From the NCBI GenBank assembly GCA_037893225.1, contig JAZGUH010000412.1, positions 1,860,001-1,924,000 on the forward strand: a stretch of DNA of 64,000 bases. The letters run 5' to 3'. Of the stretch, positions 41,891-52,130 are shown piece after piece. Each line of letters starts with the position of its first letter. Position 1 is the first letter of the stretch. This DNA comes from Hippasteria phrygiana. Taxonomy: Eukaryota; Echinodermata; Asteroidea; Valvatida; Goniasteridae. The notes under the pieces are model-generated. The model had not been told where the DNA came from and ran no database searches. It saw only the letters and a program-made list of their open reading frames with translations. The position numbers and the translations under genes are program-made.

Positions 41891-43122
41891 TTATTGTTAA
41901 AATGTAATTAATTACATTCCAGTCCATTAGTCCAAGATTTGTTTGTGCTTTTGGGGTTTTTGTTTTCTTATTTGGGGGGGGGGGGGGGGGGGTTGTATTT
42001 TTCCACAAATTTTAACACAAATTAATTCAAACGCAAATTAATGAGTATGTTTTGTTTTGCGGGAGTTTACTTACATGTAACTGAAAGCAAATCGACACTT
42101 TGGAATCGAATCACAAAATACTTTATCTAAAAAGCGAATATGCTTAAAGTAATAATGCCAAGTTTACTTGTATCCAAACTCAACCTCGAATAATCTATTT
42201 TTAGCAATTAAATGTTAATAATTATATTACAGTTTGTGTTTACATTGGAATACTGCCTTTGGAAAAAGCTCGTTTTCAGAACCTTTTTAAAATTATTTTC
42301 AATAATATTTGCAATAATAAAGTACAATGTACATGTATCGTGAACAACTCAATGGGAGATTTTTGAGACGGTTGTCGCTGCGGCAGCAGATATAGCGCTC
42401 CTTTTGGTAGTTCTGAGCATGCGCGCGACTGATGAAAACAGCACTGGTAGGTGTGCTGCCACCACGCGTCTTAAAAGTCTGTATTATCATGCAAAATTCA
42501 TTCAGAACAATATTAAGGCATTGTTTGAGAAGAGGTCAAACTTCACGCGTTGCTTCTCGTACTCATTAGTATGCAAATTGTGCTTAATCCAGCGCATGCG
42601 CAGTAAATAAGCCGAACAATCATTCATACGTGAATGGCATAGCCATCTACTAAAAAAATGAAATGACACCTTTTAAAATAGGTTTCCCCGCCAATTTGCG
42701 AATTTTTCTAATCATTTTCATTATTGGTCATTCAAATTCGCGTGGTCTTTCCAAATATGATGAAATTAAGGTTTCTTTTTGACTGTTTGGGCATTCAGTT
42801 TCAATTTTTAAGCACGCGGGATTTTGTTCCTTATGTTCGTTTTCGTTTCGGGGCATTCTATTTCGTTTTGGTGCATTCAAGAGATCATTTGTTGCATTCT
42901 TACATTGAGTTTTTGTGACATCTTTTGACGATAAAGGCATTCAAATTGGAGAACGTCGGTGTGTATGACGTATGCATGACCATGCTTTTCTTTTCTTATT
43001 CGTTTATGGGCAATACTTTTTATTAAATGGTCATTTAAATTAATACGATTTCTTAATTGATATATTTTCCTATTGTCTTCTGAGGTTTTTGTAATATAAT
43101 AATTTGTAACATTTATAATGTA
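41891..43122. other. Unassigned stretch
   Basis: AT-rich, with a G run of about 18 at 41976-41992. Short frames on both strands have no recognisable domain. Confidence 0.35.
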
Positions 43123-43455
43123 ACAAATGTCTAAAAAGAGCCGCACGGATAATCCTTAAATGTACCTCCCTCACCCCCTCAGCTGATATGTTTGCCAGAC
43201 TAAATTGGATTCCTTTTAATGAAAGAGTTCAGTCCAAAAAGGCTATCCTTGTTTTCAAAAGCCTTAACAAAATGACTCCTTTGTACATGACAAATCTGTT
43301 CAGACCACTTACAGTGATTCGGGACAATCTACCCAAATGGCACTGAAAGTTCCTTTCGCCAAAAAGGAATGCTGCGTGACAAGTTTCGCTTTGAGTGGTG
43401 CCAGTATATGGAATAATCTTCCTGAACAAATGAGACCCATAAACTCCTTAAGGGG
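43123..43455 (+). pseudogene. LINE reverse transcriptase C-terminal remnant
   Basis: Frames read LKRAARIILKCTSLTPSAD, FARLNWIPFNERVQSKKAIL and YMTNLF, then after a break SFALSGASIWNNLPEQM. These are the QKRAARxIL, LxWLPxxxRxxxxK and SGAxxWNxLP blocks at the end of non-LTR element ORF2. Decayed by at least one frameshift near 43340. Confidence 0.75.
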
Positions 43456-43600
43456 CCGTTCATAAAGTACGTATATACGCACGAAGGGGGGGGGGGGGGG
43501 GGGGGGGTGTTGACATTGCGTACACCATGCGTACAGGGGGTGAGGGGGGGGGGGGGGGTCCAAGCCAATGCGTACCGTAAACAAACCGACAATTTGCTTT
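43456..43600. mobile_element. MITE-like segment with two long G runs
   Basis: It starts GGGCCGTTCATAAAGTACGT and repeats GCGTAC words, with G runs at 43488-43507 and 43545-43558. Its right border is not defined. Confidence 0.4.
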
Positions 43601-44044
43601 TAATGAATTGTCATGAAATCAATTACTATCTAATATAAATAACTACCAGGACCAGCTTTTGTGCATCAAAAAACAGTTATAACACAGTACCCTTCACCCC
43701 AACCAAAAGTAAATTTATCTTCCAAGCGCCACCGCAGGCCTGAGCCAACTCCGGTTTATTTCTAGACTGCAAAAAAAGACTGCTCTATAAACCGGCAGTG
43801 TACACCGGGAATGTACAGGTAGGTGTAGGCATACTTGTATCAATTTCACTCGCGTGCTGGAGGTAAACGAAAGAACCAAAAAGGATATACGTCTTGTATA
43901 TCATCTGCCTCTTGTTCAAACATATTTTCGTGAAAAGCGTTATTTACTTTCTCAATAAACCACTCATGAAACGTCAAGAGCAAACTATGCAAAAAATAGT
44001 GTATCAGGATATTTGTTTCCCTTTTTTGGTTCATGTCATCATTG

Positions 44045-44345
44045 ACTGCTGTGGCCTCGTGGCTTAATGTACCGAATTCAATATCTCAGTGATACTGCAG
44101 ATTGTGGGTTCGAGACCGGCTGGGGTCATGGTGCTTGTGTCCTTGAGCAAGGCACTTTGTCACAAGTTGCTTCTCCCCACCCAGGAGTAAATGGGTACCT
44201 GTGAGGGCGCAGTGATGGTTATGTGTTTGATTAGCCCATGTGCGCTTAACTTGCAGCCGGGGCTGTATACTCCTCAGGGAGTTGAGAAGGCTTCAGGAAT
44301 GATGAATGGGCCCGATGAGCAAGGGTAATAATATTGTAAGCGCTG
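44045..44345 (+). mobile_element. tRNA-derived SINE with a deuterostome-type core
   Basis: The A-box-like GTGGCTTAATG and B box GGGTTCGAGACC are followed by TGTCCTTGAGCAAGGCAC, CCCACCCAGGAGTAAATGGG and GTACCTG, a core I associate with SINEs of marine deuterostomes. It ends near a TTATTATTATT tail at 44383-44403. Confidence 0.65.
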
Positions 44346-44496
44346 TGATATAGTTTACTATGTTGAGCGTTCTTAAATGCCGATTATTATTATTATTATT
44401 ATTTTGGTTTAAACTCACTGTTCAATCATTTCCAGGTCTGTTAATAAAAATGTTTGCAACTATTTATAATAATAATATACAGATAGCGACGTCTGA

Positions 44497-44790
44497 TTTA
44501 TCGATAGGGCTAAATGTCAACTTGAACGCCAGCATGCCAGCATACCACCACCACCGGGTAATTTAAATAATTTAGATATTTCTCCACCATCTGGTAATAT
44601 AGATACTTTAGATAATTTAAATAATTTAGATAATATCGATATTTCTCCACCACCAACGTCGGATAATTTAAATAATTTAAATAATTTAGATAATTTAGAC
44701 AATCACGAACAAGAAAAAACTGCTTTGGTCGTTGGTTTAGTGGGTGTTACCGGAATGTCCTATCTCGTTTACGTCGTTCTATTTAGATGA
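44497..44790 (+). CDS. Polinton-type Asn/Leu/Asp-repeat membrane protein
   Basis: The frame is open from after a TGA near 44496 to the TGA at 44788. It has a proline run, then repeated NLNNLD and NLDISPP words, and ends with one transmembrane helix (ALVVGLVGVTGMSYLVYVVLF) and a single Arg. It lies tail to tail with the integrase, overlapping it by about 10 bp, in the manner of compact Polinton genomes. No start codon is clear. Small single-helix proteins with low-complexity ectodomains are common among Polinton minor virion genes, but I cannot name this one. Confidence 0.5.
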   Translation, partial: FIDRAKCQLERQHASIPPPPGNLNNLDISPPSGNIDTLDNLNNLDNIDISPPPTSDNLNNLNNLDNLDNHEQEKTALVVGLVGVTGMSYLVYVVLFR

Positions 44791-45794
44791 ATGAGGAGGT
44801 AACTCGGTATCTGGTGGAACGACCATTAATTCTTGCCTAACGAACGATCTCTATAGGGACCTTATTTTCGATAGTACAACGCTGGTTGTCCAGGGTTGAT
44901 TGTTCATTTTGTTATCGTATACATTTCCACGCTCCAAATGGGATCGGTAGCTCGTCTTCTGGAGTCTTTTTCGAGTTCTCCAGGAGCATAAAGATATCTA
45001 ACAATCTCACCGTTTACGTCCAAAAGTTTTTCTGGAGTCTTAAGCCCCTCTGAACTCAGTTGTCGTATTTCCAACTGCGACATGGCCAGTTTGGGAGTTA
45101 GAGGTTTACCATCCATCGTGTATATCAGTCTAGTTTGTTCGTCGTTTAACGCTTGTATAACCTCTGGCAATTGTTTTACCCACAACTTGCTACGTTCTGC
45201 AGGTTCTAACATTTAATTAGCGTACTGGTGACCGAATAATCTTTCCGCCAAAGTACGATTAAATCGTTCTACGATACCTTGAGCCCTGTGATTACCTACC
45301 TCGCCTCTTTGCACAACTACAATTCATGATTTCATCAGCGTATATATTAAATTCGGCCATAAACTCTTTACCAGGATCTACTTTGATAATTTTAGGCCAC
45401 GACAATGCCGACCCTTTGTAAATCCTTTTTATAGCTTCAACAACTTGACCGCTCGTTTTATTGGTCAAAGGTTCAGCCTCTTTATATCGAGTGGCCACGT
45501 CAACAACAGTCAACGCGTATCTATACGTTTTTCTACTCACTACATCGTGGGGTATAGATATAGGAGATCAGCTTGATGCATTTCATTGGGTAATCCTACC
45601 GATCTATTAAGACTTGTAAGTCTAGGAATATAACTCGGACTCGGTAAATATATTTGCCACATGGCTTGTTTTCTTAACCAATTTCTAACATCCTTTTTAG
45701 AAACGCCATCTTTCAACGATAATTCTTTTACGGCTCCTTCACCTTTCCAGTAGCCTCGAGGACTGTAACATATATCTCGCAATTTTGTTTCCAT
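44780..45794 (-). pseudogene. Polinton integrase, broken by frameshifts and stops
   Basis: From ATG at 45794 the minus strand gives an N-terminal helical region (LKDGVSKKDVRNWLRKQ, then NEMHQADLLYL with the first catalytic Asp), then TYRYALTVVDVATRY, KVDPGKEFM (second Asp) and, in a third frame, GIVERFNRTLAERLFGHQ with the catalytic Glu. The C-terminal part (SRRRATDPIWSVEMY onward) is typical of Polinton integrases, ending near 44780. Breaks occur near 45545, 45300, 45215 and 44890. The enzyme would insert the element, normally with a 6-bp target duplication; no terminal repeat is visible here. Confidence 0.85.
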
Positions 45795-45799
45795 TTTAT

Positions 45800-46155
45800 A
45801 TATATTTATAAATTAAAAACCCAATACAGCGGTACCTCCCAAGATGAATACAATTTCACCCGTTTTCTGTTGTTGGCTATAGGTACGTAAAAATCGGACA
45901 ATGTGGGTTCTTGCATTAAACCTATCGGTACTCGTCGGTCTTCACCAGTCACGTCGTTATATTCTCTTAACGCGTCGTCAATGTTGCGAAATGTTTTTGT
46001 TAACCCTAGCCTCCTTTTGTAGTCTTTCGTTGAGATAATCTAGATACTTGGTTCTTTGTATTTGCCATTCATTTCTCGCTTGGGTTAATCTTTCTACGGC
46101 CAAGTCGTGTCGTTTACGCTCTTCTTCCGCTTGAGACTGCCTTAAACTAGAAAAA
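45800..46155 (-). pseudogene. Polinton-associated coiled-coil protein, frameshifted
   Basis: Minus-strand frames read AEEERKRHDLAVERLTQARN, then WQIQRTKYLDYLNERLQKE (a coiled coil). After a shift near 45998 they read FRNIDDALREYNDVTGED, RRVPIGLMQEPTLSDFY and PIANNRKRVKLY. The EPTLSDFY end recurs in Polinton gene sets as I remember them, but the protein has no assigned function. It lies immediately upstream of the integrase on the same strand. Confidence 0.55.
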
Positions 46156-46185
46156 AAAATTCGTCAAACAATCCAAGGGAAACTG

Positions 46186-46410
46186 ACTAGGTAAATTTGA
46201 ATACATTTTCAAAGTGAACAAAGAAACTGGCAGGAGCGGGATTCGAAACTGCGACCTCCGGATTACCGTACCGGCGCTCTACCACTGAGCTATCTTGCCC
46301 TATGTTGGCGGTCTCCCAAATTGTCAGTATCTTTGTTTGGGTGGGCGCTAGTCAGAAGTCATAAACCCAGAATGCCGTATAGCCAGGGATCACACCCTTG
46401 ATATGCGGTA
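46186..46410 (-). mobile_element. tRNA-derived SINE, long form, inserted at the start of the Polinton ATPase
   Basis: Complement of the unit at 19016-19207: tail AGTGAACAAAGAAACTGG, B box mutated (GTTTCGAATCC), A box, and the 5' extension to GGGTGTGATCCC. The ATPase reading frame resumes immediately after it. Confidence 0.75.
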
Positions 46411-46921
46411 GAACCAACTCTGGTAAAACTAAATTTGTTTTAGACTTGTTGGAAAAAGAATACAAAATCACTTTGAAAAGATTGTCGTCATTTGTCCCAC
46501 GTTGTCCAACAACAAGTCTTATCACGAGAGATATTGGCTTTGGTTAGATCCGGAGATATACCTATGCGACTTGGACGTGGAAAAACATTTCTCTCAACGA
46601 AGCTTCAGAATTTTTAGAACCAGACTACAAGGATTACACGTCTATTTTTGTATAGACGACTGCAGCGCGGAACAAGAAATAAAATATCATAAAGCCGCGT
46701 CGGATAAAAACACTTGCACGTTGACAAAGCTGGCCTTTAGTGGTAGACACGACAATCACTACTCTTGGTTGTTGACGCAAAAGTACAATTGCATAATGAC
46801 GGATTACCGCGCTCAAACTGCATTTGTTGTATTGTTTTATCGTGAAGATAAAAGCAGTTTCGATCAATGTCTCGATGAAAATGACGCGGTACCTTTGGAA
46901 GAAAGGTAAAAAATTTAAAGG
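46411..46921 (+). pseudogene. Polinton packaging ATPase (FtsK/HerA-like), 5' end replaced by a SINE
   Basis: Directly after the SINE the frame reads ICGRTNSGKTKFVLDLL, a Walker A loop. After frame breaks near 46500-46660 it continues VYFCIDDC (Walker B) and then KLAFSGRHDNHYSWLLTQKY, the sensor-like motif of Polinton and adenovirus-type packaging ATPases, ending DENDAVPLEER. These enzymes pump the genome into the capsid. The start codon and first residues are lost to the SINE and at least two frameshifts are present. Confidence 0.8.
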
Positions 46922-47059
46922 ATTCTCAGAGACATACCTTATAGTAAATTGTGGATAAAAAAGGATCCTCCAGTTTGTTGGAGTTTGCTGTAGCTAGCTG
47001 TAATTTTGTTGTAATTTTGCTGAATAATTAGCTGTAAATTTATTGTAATTTTGTTGTAA

Positions 47060-47191
47060 TTTGCTAAACAACTAGCTGTAATTTGCTAAACAACTAGCTA
47101 TAATTTGCTAAACAACTAGCTATAATTTGCTAAACGACTAGCTATAATTTGCTAAACAACTAGCTATAATTTGCTAAACAACTAGCTATCT
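47060..47191 (+). repeat. Tandem array of 22-bp units in the Polinton
   Basis: About six near-identical units containing TTTGCTAAACAACTAGC. It lies between the ATPase and the small membrane protein genes. Confidence 0.85.
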
Positions 47192-47219
47192 TATAAAAAT
47201 AGTAGTTATACTATAAAAG

Positions 47220-47626
47220 ATGAATCCAGAAACGATAGAGCCGACTCAAGCGATAGAGCCGACTCAAGCGGTAGAGACGATAGCAGAGACGAAACCAATC
47301 GTTAGAGTATAAACAAAAACCACGACTCAAAAAGAGACAACAAATCCCAAAAGAGTCGAACAGTGCAAAAGACTAGCCGAAAGAATCAAAAAGATGAAGG
47401 AACAAATAAGAAAGATGCAAAGTCTCGATTTAACGAGTGAAACACCCAACCAAACCCAAACCGTTACAATAGATTGTATCCCAAACTGGGGGTATGCAGT
47501 ATTGGCTGTTGTAGGACTTGGATACGTTGTATTTAGTAAAAAGGATGCTATAGTTAACGATACCCCACCAACCCCACAGCCGTCCAAAAACATCGATCAG
47601 ATTGAAGATTTTTTAGAAATGGAGTA
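47220..47626 (+). pseudogene. Polinton small membrane protein with one nonsense codon
   Basis: ATG at 47220 opens a Thr/Glu-repeat N-terminus (ETIEPTQAIEPTQAVET), then a TAA at 47310-47312 interrupts an otherwise continuous frame. It resumes with a basic coiled-coil stretch (CKRLAERIKKMKEQIRKMQ), a transmembrane helix (WGYAVLAVVGLGYVVFSKKD) and an acidic tail (IDQIEDFLEME). TATAAAAG just upstream may be a promoter element. A single change would restore the frame, so decay is slight. Confidence 0.55.
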
Positions 47627-47640
47627 AAAAAATAATAACA

Positions 47641-47872
47641 TGTATAATTGAAATAGATACTAAAAACGTTGCAAATACTCTTTATTACGGTGCTGTGTTG
47701 AGTTTGTTGACTGTAGGTTATACCACGTTGGGTAAAACACTTTTGAAAATTAAACCCGCTGATCTTGGGAAGATACCGTCAAAGTCACCGCTACGGTAGG
47801 TGGTGCTCTAGCTACGCAGGCTTGGTTGGTAAGTCAAGGTATACTTCCGCAAAATGTAGTAAATACAGCGTA
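47641..47872 (+). pseudogene. Polinton small hydrophobic protein, frameshifted
   Basis: Frames read KNVANTLYYGAVLSLLTVGY with TTLGKTLLKIKP, then after a shift near 47778 KVTATVGGALATQAWLVSQG and ILPQNVVNTA before a stop. Two hydrophobic helices are suggested. The block GALATQ.WLVSQGILP looks like a recurring small Polinton protein. No clear start codon. Confidence 0.45.
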
Positions 47873-47893
47873 AAATAAATAGTTATAATAAAA

Positions 47894-47935
47894 ATGGCCA
47901 AAGGCGGAGAAGATATTGAAATTGGTTTTTGCTAG
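47894..47935 (+). pseudogene. Start of a further Polinton gene, truncated
   Basis: ATG at 47894 gives MAKGGEDIEIGF and then a stop; the sequence after 47935 no longer looks like Polinton. This marks the right edge of the fragment. Confidence 0.4.
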
Positions 47936-48692
47936 CGGGTTTCAATACACCACGCTTATGGCCGCGAGGCTTTGATCACTCGTTGCGAAACGACAAAATT
48001 TCAAACCTGATATACTTTGTATGCAATATTTTGTCATCAAAGAAGCGGAACAGGATGTGTGTAGAATATGACAATGACCCTCTTTTGTTAGTACAGCCAG
48101 GGCCACTTGCGACTGAAAGGTTTGAATTTAATATAATTTCACGCTTGGCTAAAACAAATTTGACCCGATGGTTAATGAAATTTGTGGGCAATCGTTTTAC
48201 CCACAAACAACCAAGGCAGTAAGTATTTTGAACTAATTTGTCTGCAGTTTAATGCCTAGTATAGACTTATTAATTTATATTATATTTTATTTAATCTTTA
48301 ATCAGACTCATCATCTGAATCACTTACCATATCGCAAATTAGTCTGTCTGGGGCTCTGTTTCGACTATCAGAACGATAAATAATAGCTTGTTCAATTCTA
48401 TATCTGATTGAAGTCCCATGAGAAGTATCTCCATGTGCACCCCAATAAACATCGCCAGCACTAACTAAGGGCGTTTTATACAACACCTGAATAAATCCCA
48501 GCCATCCGATTGGTGGATCCTCGATCACGTGCATTGAATTATTCGTCCCATCACACGACGCGAACCCGCACCGCCAAAAATGGTTATATCACATGGTTCT
48601 ATCAAACGGTAACTCCGTTGTCCTTCGGACTTCAAATGTATATTATATACATATGGGGACTGGAAACCAGTCTAGGCTGTCATTCACACAAA

Positions 48693-48911
48693 ATGGCGGA
48701 CGGTGTTTCCGAACCGCGGTTTGTTTTCCTAATAGACGACGAAATATTGGAACTCGTAGGCGATGCTGACGCTGCTAACACAAAGAGACAAATGAAATAT
48801 GCAGTCAAACGATTAGAGGAATTTGCAAGACACGCAGGAACAACAATTAAAGCTTAAAACTGATTCGGAACTGGACCACTTTTTTTCGCGGTTTTATGGG
48901 GGACTGAGAAG
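48693..48911 (+). pseudogene. Crypton-like (tyrosine-recombinase family) N-terminal exon, frameshifted
   Basis: The ATG at 48693 opens MADGVSEPRFVFLIDDEI, then LVGDADAANTKRQMKYAVKR and LEEFARHAG. After a 1-nt shift near 48835 it continues DSELDHFFSRFYGGLR up to a GTAAAC donor. Helical blocks of the type ...xNTKxxxxxAVxxFxxF... followed by LDxxLxxFYxxxR begin the DNA-binding part of Crypton-derived recombinases and their host relatives (the DUF3504 proteins). The identification rests on this pattern alone. The catalytic Arg/His/Tyr region would be downstream and is not found; an MITE and AT-rich DNA follow. Confidence 0.4.
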
Positions 48912-48978
48912 GTAAACGGCACGTTGTAACGTTACACCATGAAATCCATGCATGCAATCTGTCGGATTTATTCAGGCG

Positions 48979-49155
48979 TTGTATAAAACAAATAATGAAT
49001 GTTTTACATTCGTGCAATGGTAACAATAATTTCATTCGGTGACAGATAGAATGTCCCATTCCACTCGGCTTCGCCTCGTGGAATGGAACATTCAATCTGT
49101 CACCTCATGAAATTATTCTTACTATCGCACTCATAAACATTCATTATTTGTATAA
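48979..49155. mobile_element. Palindromic MITE, about 177 bp
   Basis: TTGTATAAAACAAATAATG at the left mirrors CATTCATTATTTGTATAA at the right. The symmetry runs through AATTTCATTCGGTGACAGAT and CATTCCACTCGGC to a 3-nt loop near 49072. The left flank shares about 25 bp with the minus strand of 48468-48493. Confidence 0.75.
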
Positions 49156-49269
49156 TATAACCTGTTTGATCAATATAATTTGAAATATCCGTAATTTCTT
49201 TCTTTGATTTATCGTATAGTTTGCTTATAATGTTCATGTCGTTCATGTCGTTATAATGTTCCATGTCGT

Positions 49270-49401
49270 TTATTGTACATTTCTTTTAGTATTTGATGTA
49301 TCAAAGATATATTTTCCAGTCTTTTCATCTTTTACTTTTGAATATAAAAATTGAGTTTTTATAACGTAATCAATGTTATGTTGCTCATCTAAACTACCTA
49401 A
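49270..49401 (-). pseudogene. Downstream fragment of the AT-rich orphan gene
   Basis: Minus-strand frame GSLDEQHNIDYVIKTQFLYS, KVKDEKTGKYIFDTSN and KRNVQ then stop. It begins after TTCTTTTTAG and has the same composition as the ORF at 49408-49902, so it is probably a second exon or a frame-shifted end of that gene. Function unknown. Confidence 0.35.
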
Positions 49402-49407
49402 AAAGAA

Positions 49408-49902
49408 TTAAAGGTACAAATAGGTACTTTTGATAATTCGCCGTCTTTTTTTTTTCTTGTTTTCAGCATTAATAAATTTATACACGGTTTCATTCAACAT
49501 TTCTAGACAACTCATTAGATATTTTTCGTCGTCTTTAGGTTGTAAAATATTTTCTGTAGATGTCATATTATAACATAATTGATATCCAACACATTGATCA
49601 TCAGAAGTGACTCTGAATGGATAAATCTTGTTTATACCAAAACAAAGTCTTTTTGGAAATAAAAACATCAGGTTGTATTCTTCGTCTTCATGTTTATACC
49701 TTATACTCGAATAAGTCCAGTTTATTAAAGATTTCAACGTTTTTACTATAGGTTCTTTAATAATTACCTTATGTAGATCAAAGTCACCATAAACCGTATA
49801 CTTGTTACTTGTATACTTTTCGTGGTTCAAAGTTAGGATGCAATTTTTTTTTTGCAATTTTAAATTAAATATATTATAATAATAATAATAATAATATCTC
49901 AA
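49408..49902 (-). CDS. AT-rich orphan ORF, 164 residues
   Basis: The frame opens in a TAT-codon run (an AAT/TTA microsatellite gives the Tyr stretch at the N-terminus), so the natural start is probably later. The body is Lys/Asn/Tyr/Ile rich: KYTVYGDFDLHKVIIKEPIV, TLKSLINWTYSSIRY, LMFLFPKRLCFGINKIYPF and GYQLCYNMTSTENI, ending in a KKKKRRR cluster. I recognise no family. Base composition is far more AT-rich than neighbouring host DNA and resembles the Polinton genes 1.5 kb away, so an accessory virus- or Polinton-type gene is a reasonable guess, no more. Confidence 0.4.
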   Translation of the reverse strand: MRYYYYYYYNIFNLKLQKKNCILTLNHEKYTSNKYTVYGDFDLHKVIIKEPIVKTLKSLINWTYSSIRYKHEDEEYNLMFLFPKRLCFGINKIYPFRVTSDDQCVGYQLCYNMTSTENILQPKDDEKYLMSCLEMLNETVYKFINAENKKKKRRRIIKSTYLYL

Positions 49903-50444
49903 TTTTTTAAGATCATGAATTTGGAGAAAGAGATTTTAGAATCTGGGAATTCCGCTTTTTAAAGAAACAAATTATCAAAATTCTACAAAGGGAGTATATT
50001 ACAAAATTTACCTGATCTGACTTCGGCCTTTACTTACCACTACATGTTTATGAATCCTTCGGTCTGAAGACTTAGTTAGGATAAAAGAGAGAAGATTGAA
50101 GACGTCAGATATGATTTACGCGAGATAACTTACGGACATGCAGGAATGTGGACATGCAGAAAAAGATGCTTGACAAAAAGGTGAAATATGTTTGCCCATT
50201 AATGAAAATTAATGCCAGATCAACCTCTTACTGCTGGTCCAGACGAAATTGAATTAACAATGCGATGTTTTTAACTTGAATGCATCTTTTACAGGCACGA
50301 GTTAAGCTAAACGATTATTATTATCTGTTCTTTTTATACAGGATAGCCTCCTCAGTTATTAAACTGATTTTCTTAAGGGCCCTGTCACAGTTAAATAGTT
50401 AAAATTAGAAATGCAAAACAACAAAAATATAGATTTAAACTAAT

Positions 50445-50480
<36 letters not shown>

Positions 50481-50780
50481 CCCGTACACATAGATTATAT
50501 TCTAAAAAGTAAAACGACGATAGAATGCTCGGATAGTAAATTTGAATGATTATTTTTGATTGTCAAATGACTATCTGCGTGATCATTAAATTTCAATCTA
50601 AATAATGAGCAAGGCGTTAAAATGAACGAAAACATGGTGAAATTAGCCTGGAAAACATATAATAACTCCTATTCGATTGTTTTCTAGGAAATTCCAGTGC
50701 TGGGCTATGGCATTCCATTGCGAAAACAAACTGTTTTGTTTAGGTTGCACGGAAAATGTTTAAGAAAGGATACTATTTAC
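49903..50780. other. AT-rich unassigned stretch
   Basis: Contains an (AAT)n microsatellite at 50444-50480 and no convincing gene. Confidence 0.4.
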
Positions 50781-51066
50781 CCACAAAATGGGCTAAACAC
50801 CCAACCTGCTGCACTAGAAGAGCCTATACCGATATAGACGCGAGTTGGTACAAGCTTATAGGCACCGGCATCCCACTCCATGAAAGCCTCGTCATGACCC
50901 CCTTTGCCGACCCTCACCACGCCCTCTTTGTACTCGATCCAGAAGGGGCGGTATTCGTTGACGTCAACCAGACCTCTCTCGTTGTATACAACGACCGGTG
51001 CGTTGCTCCACGTTTCGGTGTAGAAGGGTCGAATCACCGCTCGAGCATTCCCCGCGCCCCCGATAT
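50781..51066 (-). CDS. Methyltransf_FA (farnesoic acid O-methyltransferase-like) domain, main exon
   Basis: The minus strand has an acceptor (TTTTCCTTCTCATAG) above 51066 and a likely donor (GTAAAT) below 50781. The exon reads IGGAGNARAVIRPFYTE, VDVNEYRPFWIEYKEGVV, RVGKGGHDEAFMEW and YIGIGSSSAAGWVF. The block N-x-E-(Y/F)-R-P-F-W-x-x-(W/Y)-x-x-G-x-(I/V)-x-V-G-x-G ... W is the signature of the Methyltransf_FA domain. This beta-sandwich module was named after a crustacean farnesoic acid O-methyltransferase and is common in secreted and lectin-like invertebrate proteins; enzymatic activity of the domain itself is doubtful. The open plus-strand frame across the same DNA is a shadow. Upstream and downstream exons beyond 52131 were not found. 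Confidence 0.8.
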
Positions 51067-52130
51067 CTATGAGAAGGAAAACATAAGCGTAAAGATAACT
51101 GTAAAGTCTAAATTGTGTACGTGTTTATCGTTCCTGAAGACGGAAAACAAAAGAATGAGGCAAGGTGACACATGGTCCTCCATTGGCAAGCTAACCTCAG
51201 TTCGAAATCGTGTACAAATCAGTCAGAGGGGTTGCTAAAACAAAAAAACAGTTTAACAAAAGAGGCCATCAGACGGACAAAGAAAAAGTTATACACAATA
51301 GACATGCCTTCGGGTGAGGGGGTGTGGAGGCCGGGAAGTTGGTTCAAGTTCATTTTGATACTTTCTGTATTTTCTAATTAAGTTTTCTGATTCTCTACGT
51401 TATTAGTCTCTCCGATCACATGCCGGTTTTCAAATTGATTAAATTGCCCTGGGCGAAAATGGACTCTAAAACTAGCCGTCAAGTTCACGCTCAGCCACAT
51501 GCACAGGACACTTGCAAGCACGAGGAAAAAACCGCAGATTTAACCCGTTTTCGGGTTTCTTTATTCCATAACTCATTATCCCGTTAGTGTAAGCGTTTCG
51601 TTCAAGCGACAAGATGCACATGAATGGCCTGGCAAATTTACAGGAAAGTTTCTATTTTGGGGGAGAGGGGAGCTCGTGTCGTTTTCCATTTATTGATCAT
51701 GCTTTCTCTGAATGTTTGTGTTTTTATAGTGAGAACAAATTTACCATTTCAAGGCGCGTCGCGTTCATCTACCGACCATAACTCCGCTATTTCTGCATGG
51801 AAAATCTTCATTCAATCACCCTTAGAAGGCGCATGAGTTCATCCTTGTCATGTAAAACCTGACGCTAATGGTCTGAATTTTCCTCCGTATTTTGTTCCGA
51901 AATGCAAGAAACGGTCGTTCTGATTCCTCCAGAAGCCCTGTTCACTGTATGCACAATAAACCCGTATCGCCGTCCTCGCATAAATGCATCGATCTACGAA
52001 GCTGCGTTGACCTCGCGAAGCGCGTAGCCGGTTTATACATATTTCTTAGCTTTACAAATTGTACATGCTAGAGTTCATATGATTTCCAAAGACTGATTTT
52101 TACAAAACCCTGATTTTGCATAAAACTTAC
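51067..52130. other. Intron of the Methyltransf_FA gene
   Basis: About 1.06 kb between the two exons. No repeat or RNA gene recognised in it. Confidence 0.6.

Noticed and set aside
48298..48534. Minus-strand ORF of 78 residues ending in an acidic tail
   Set aside because: It starts within a repeated 25-bp word shared with a MITE and has no recognisable domain. A GTAAGT inside it is suggestive but not enough.
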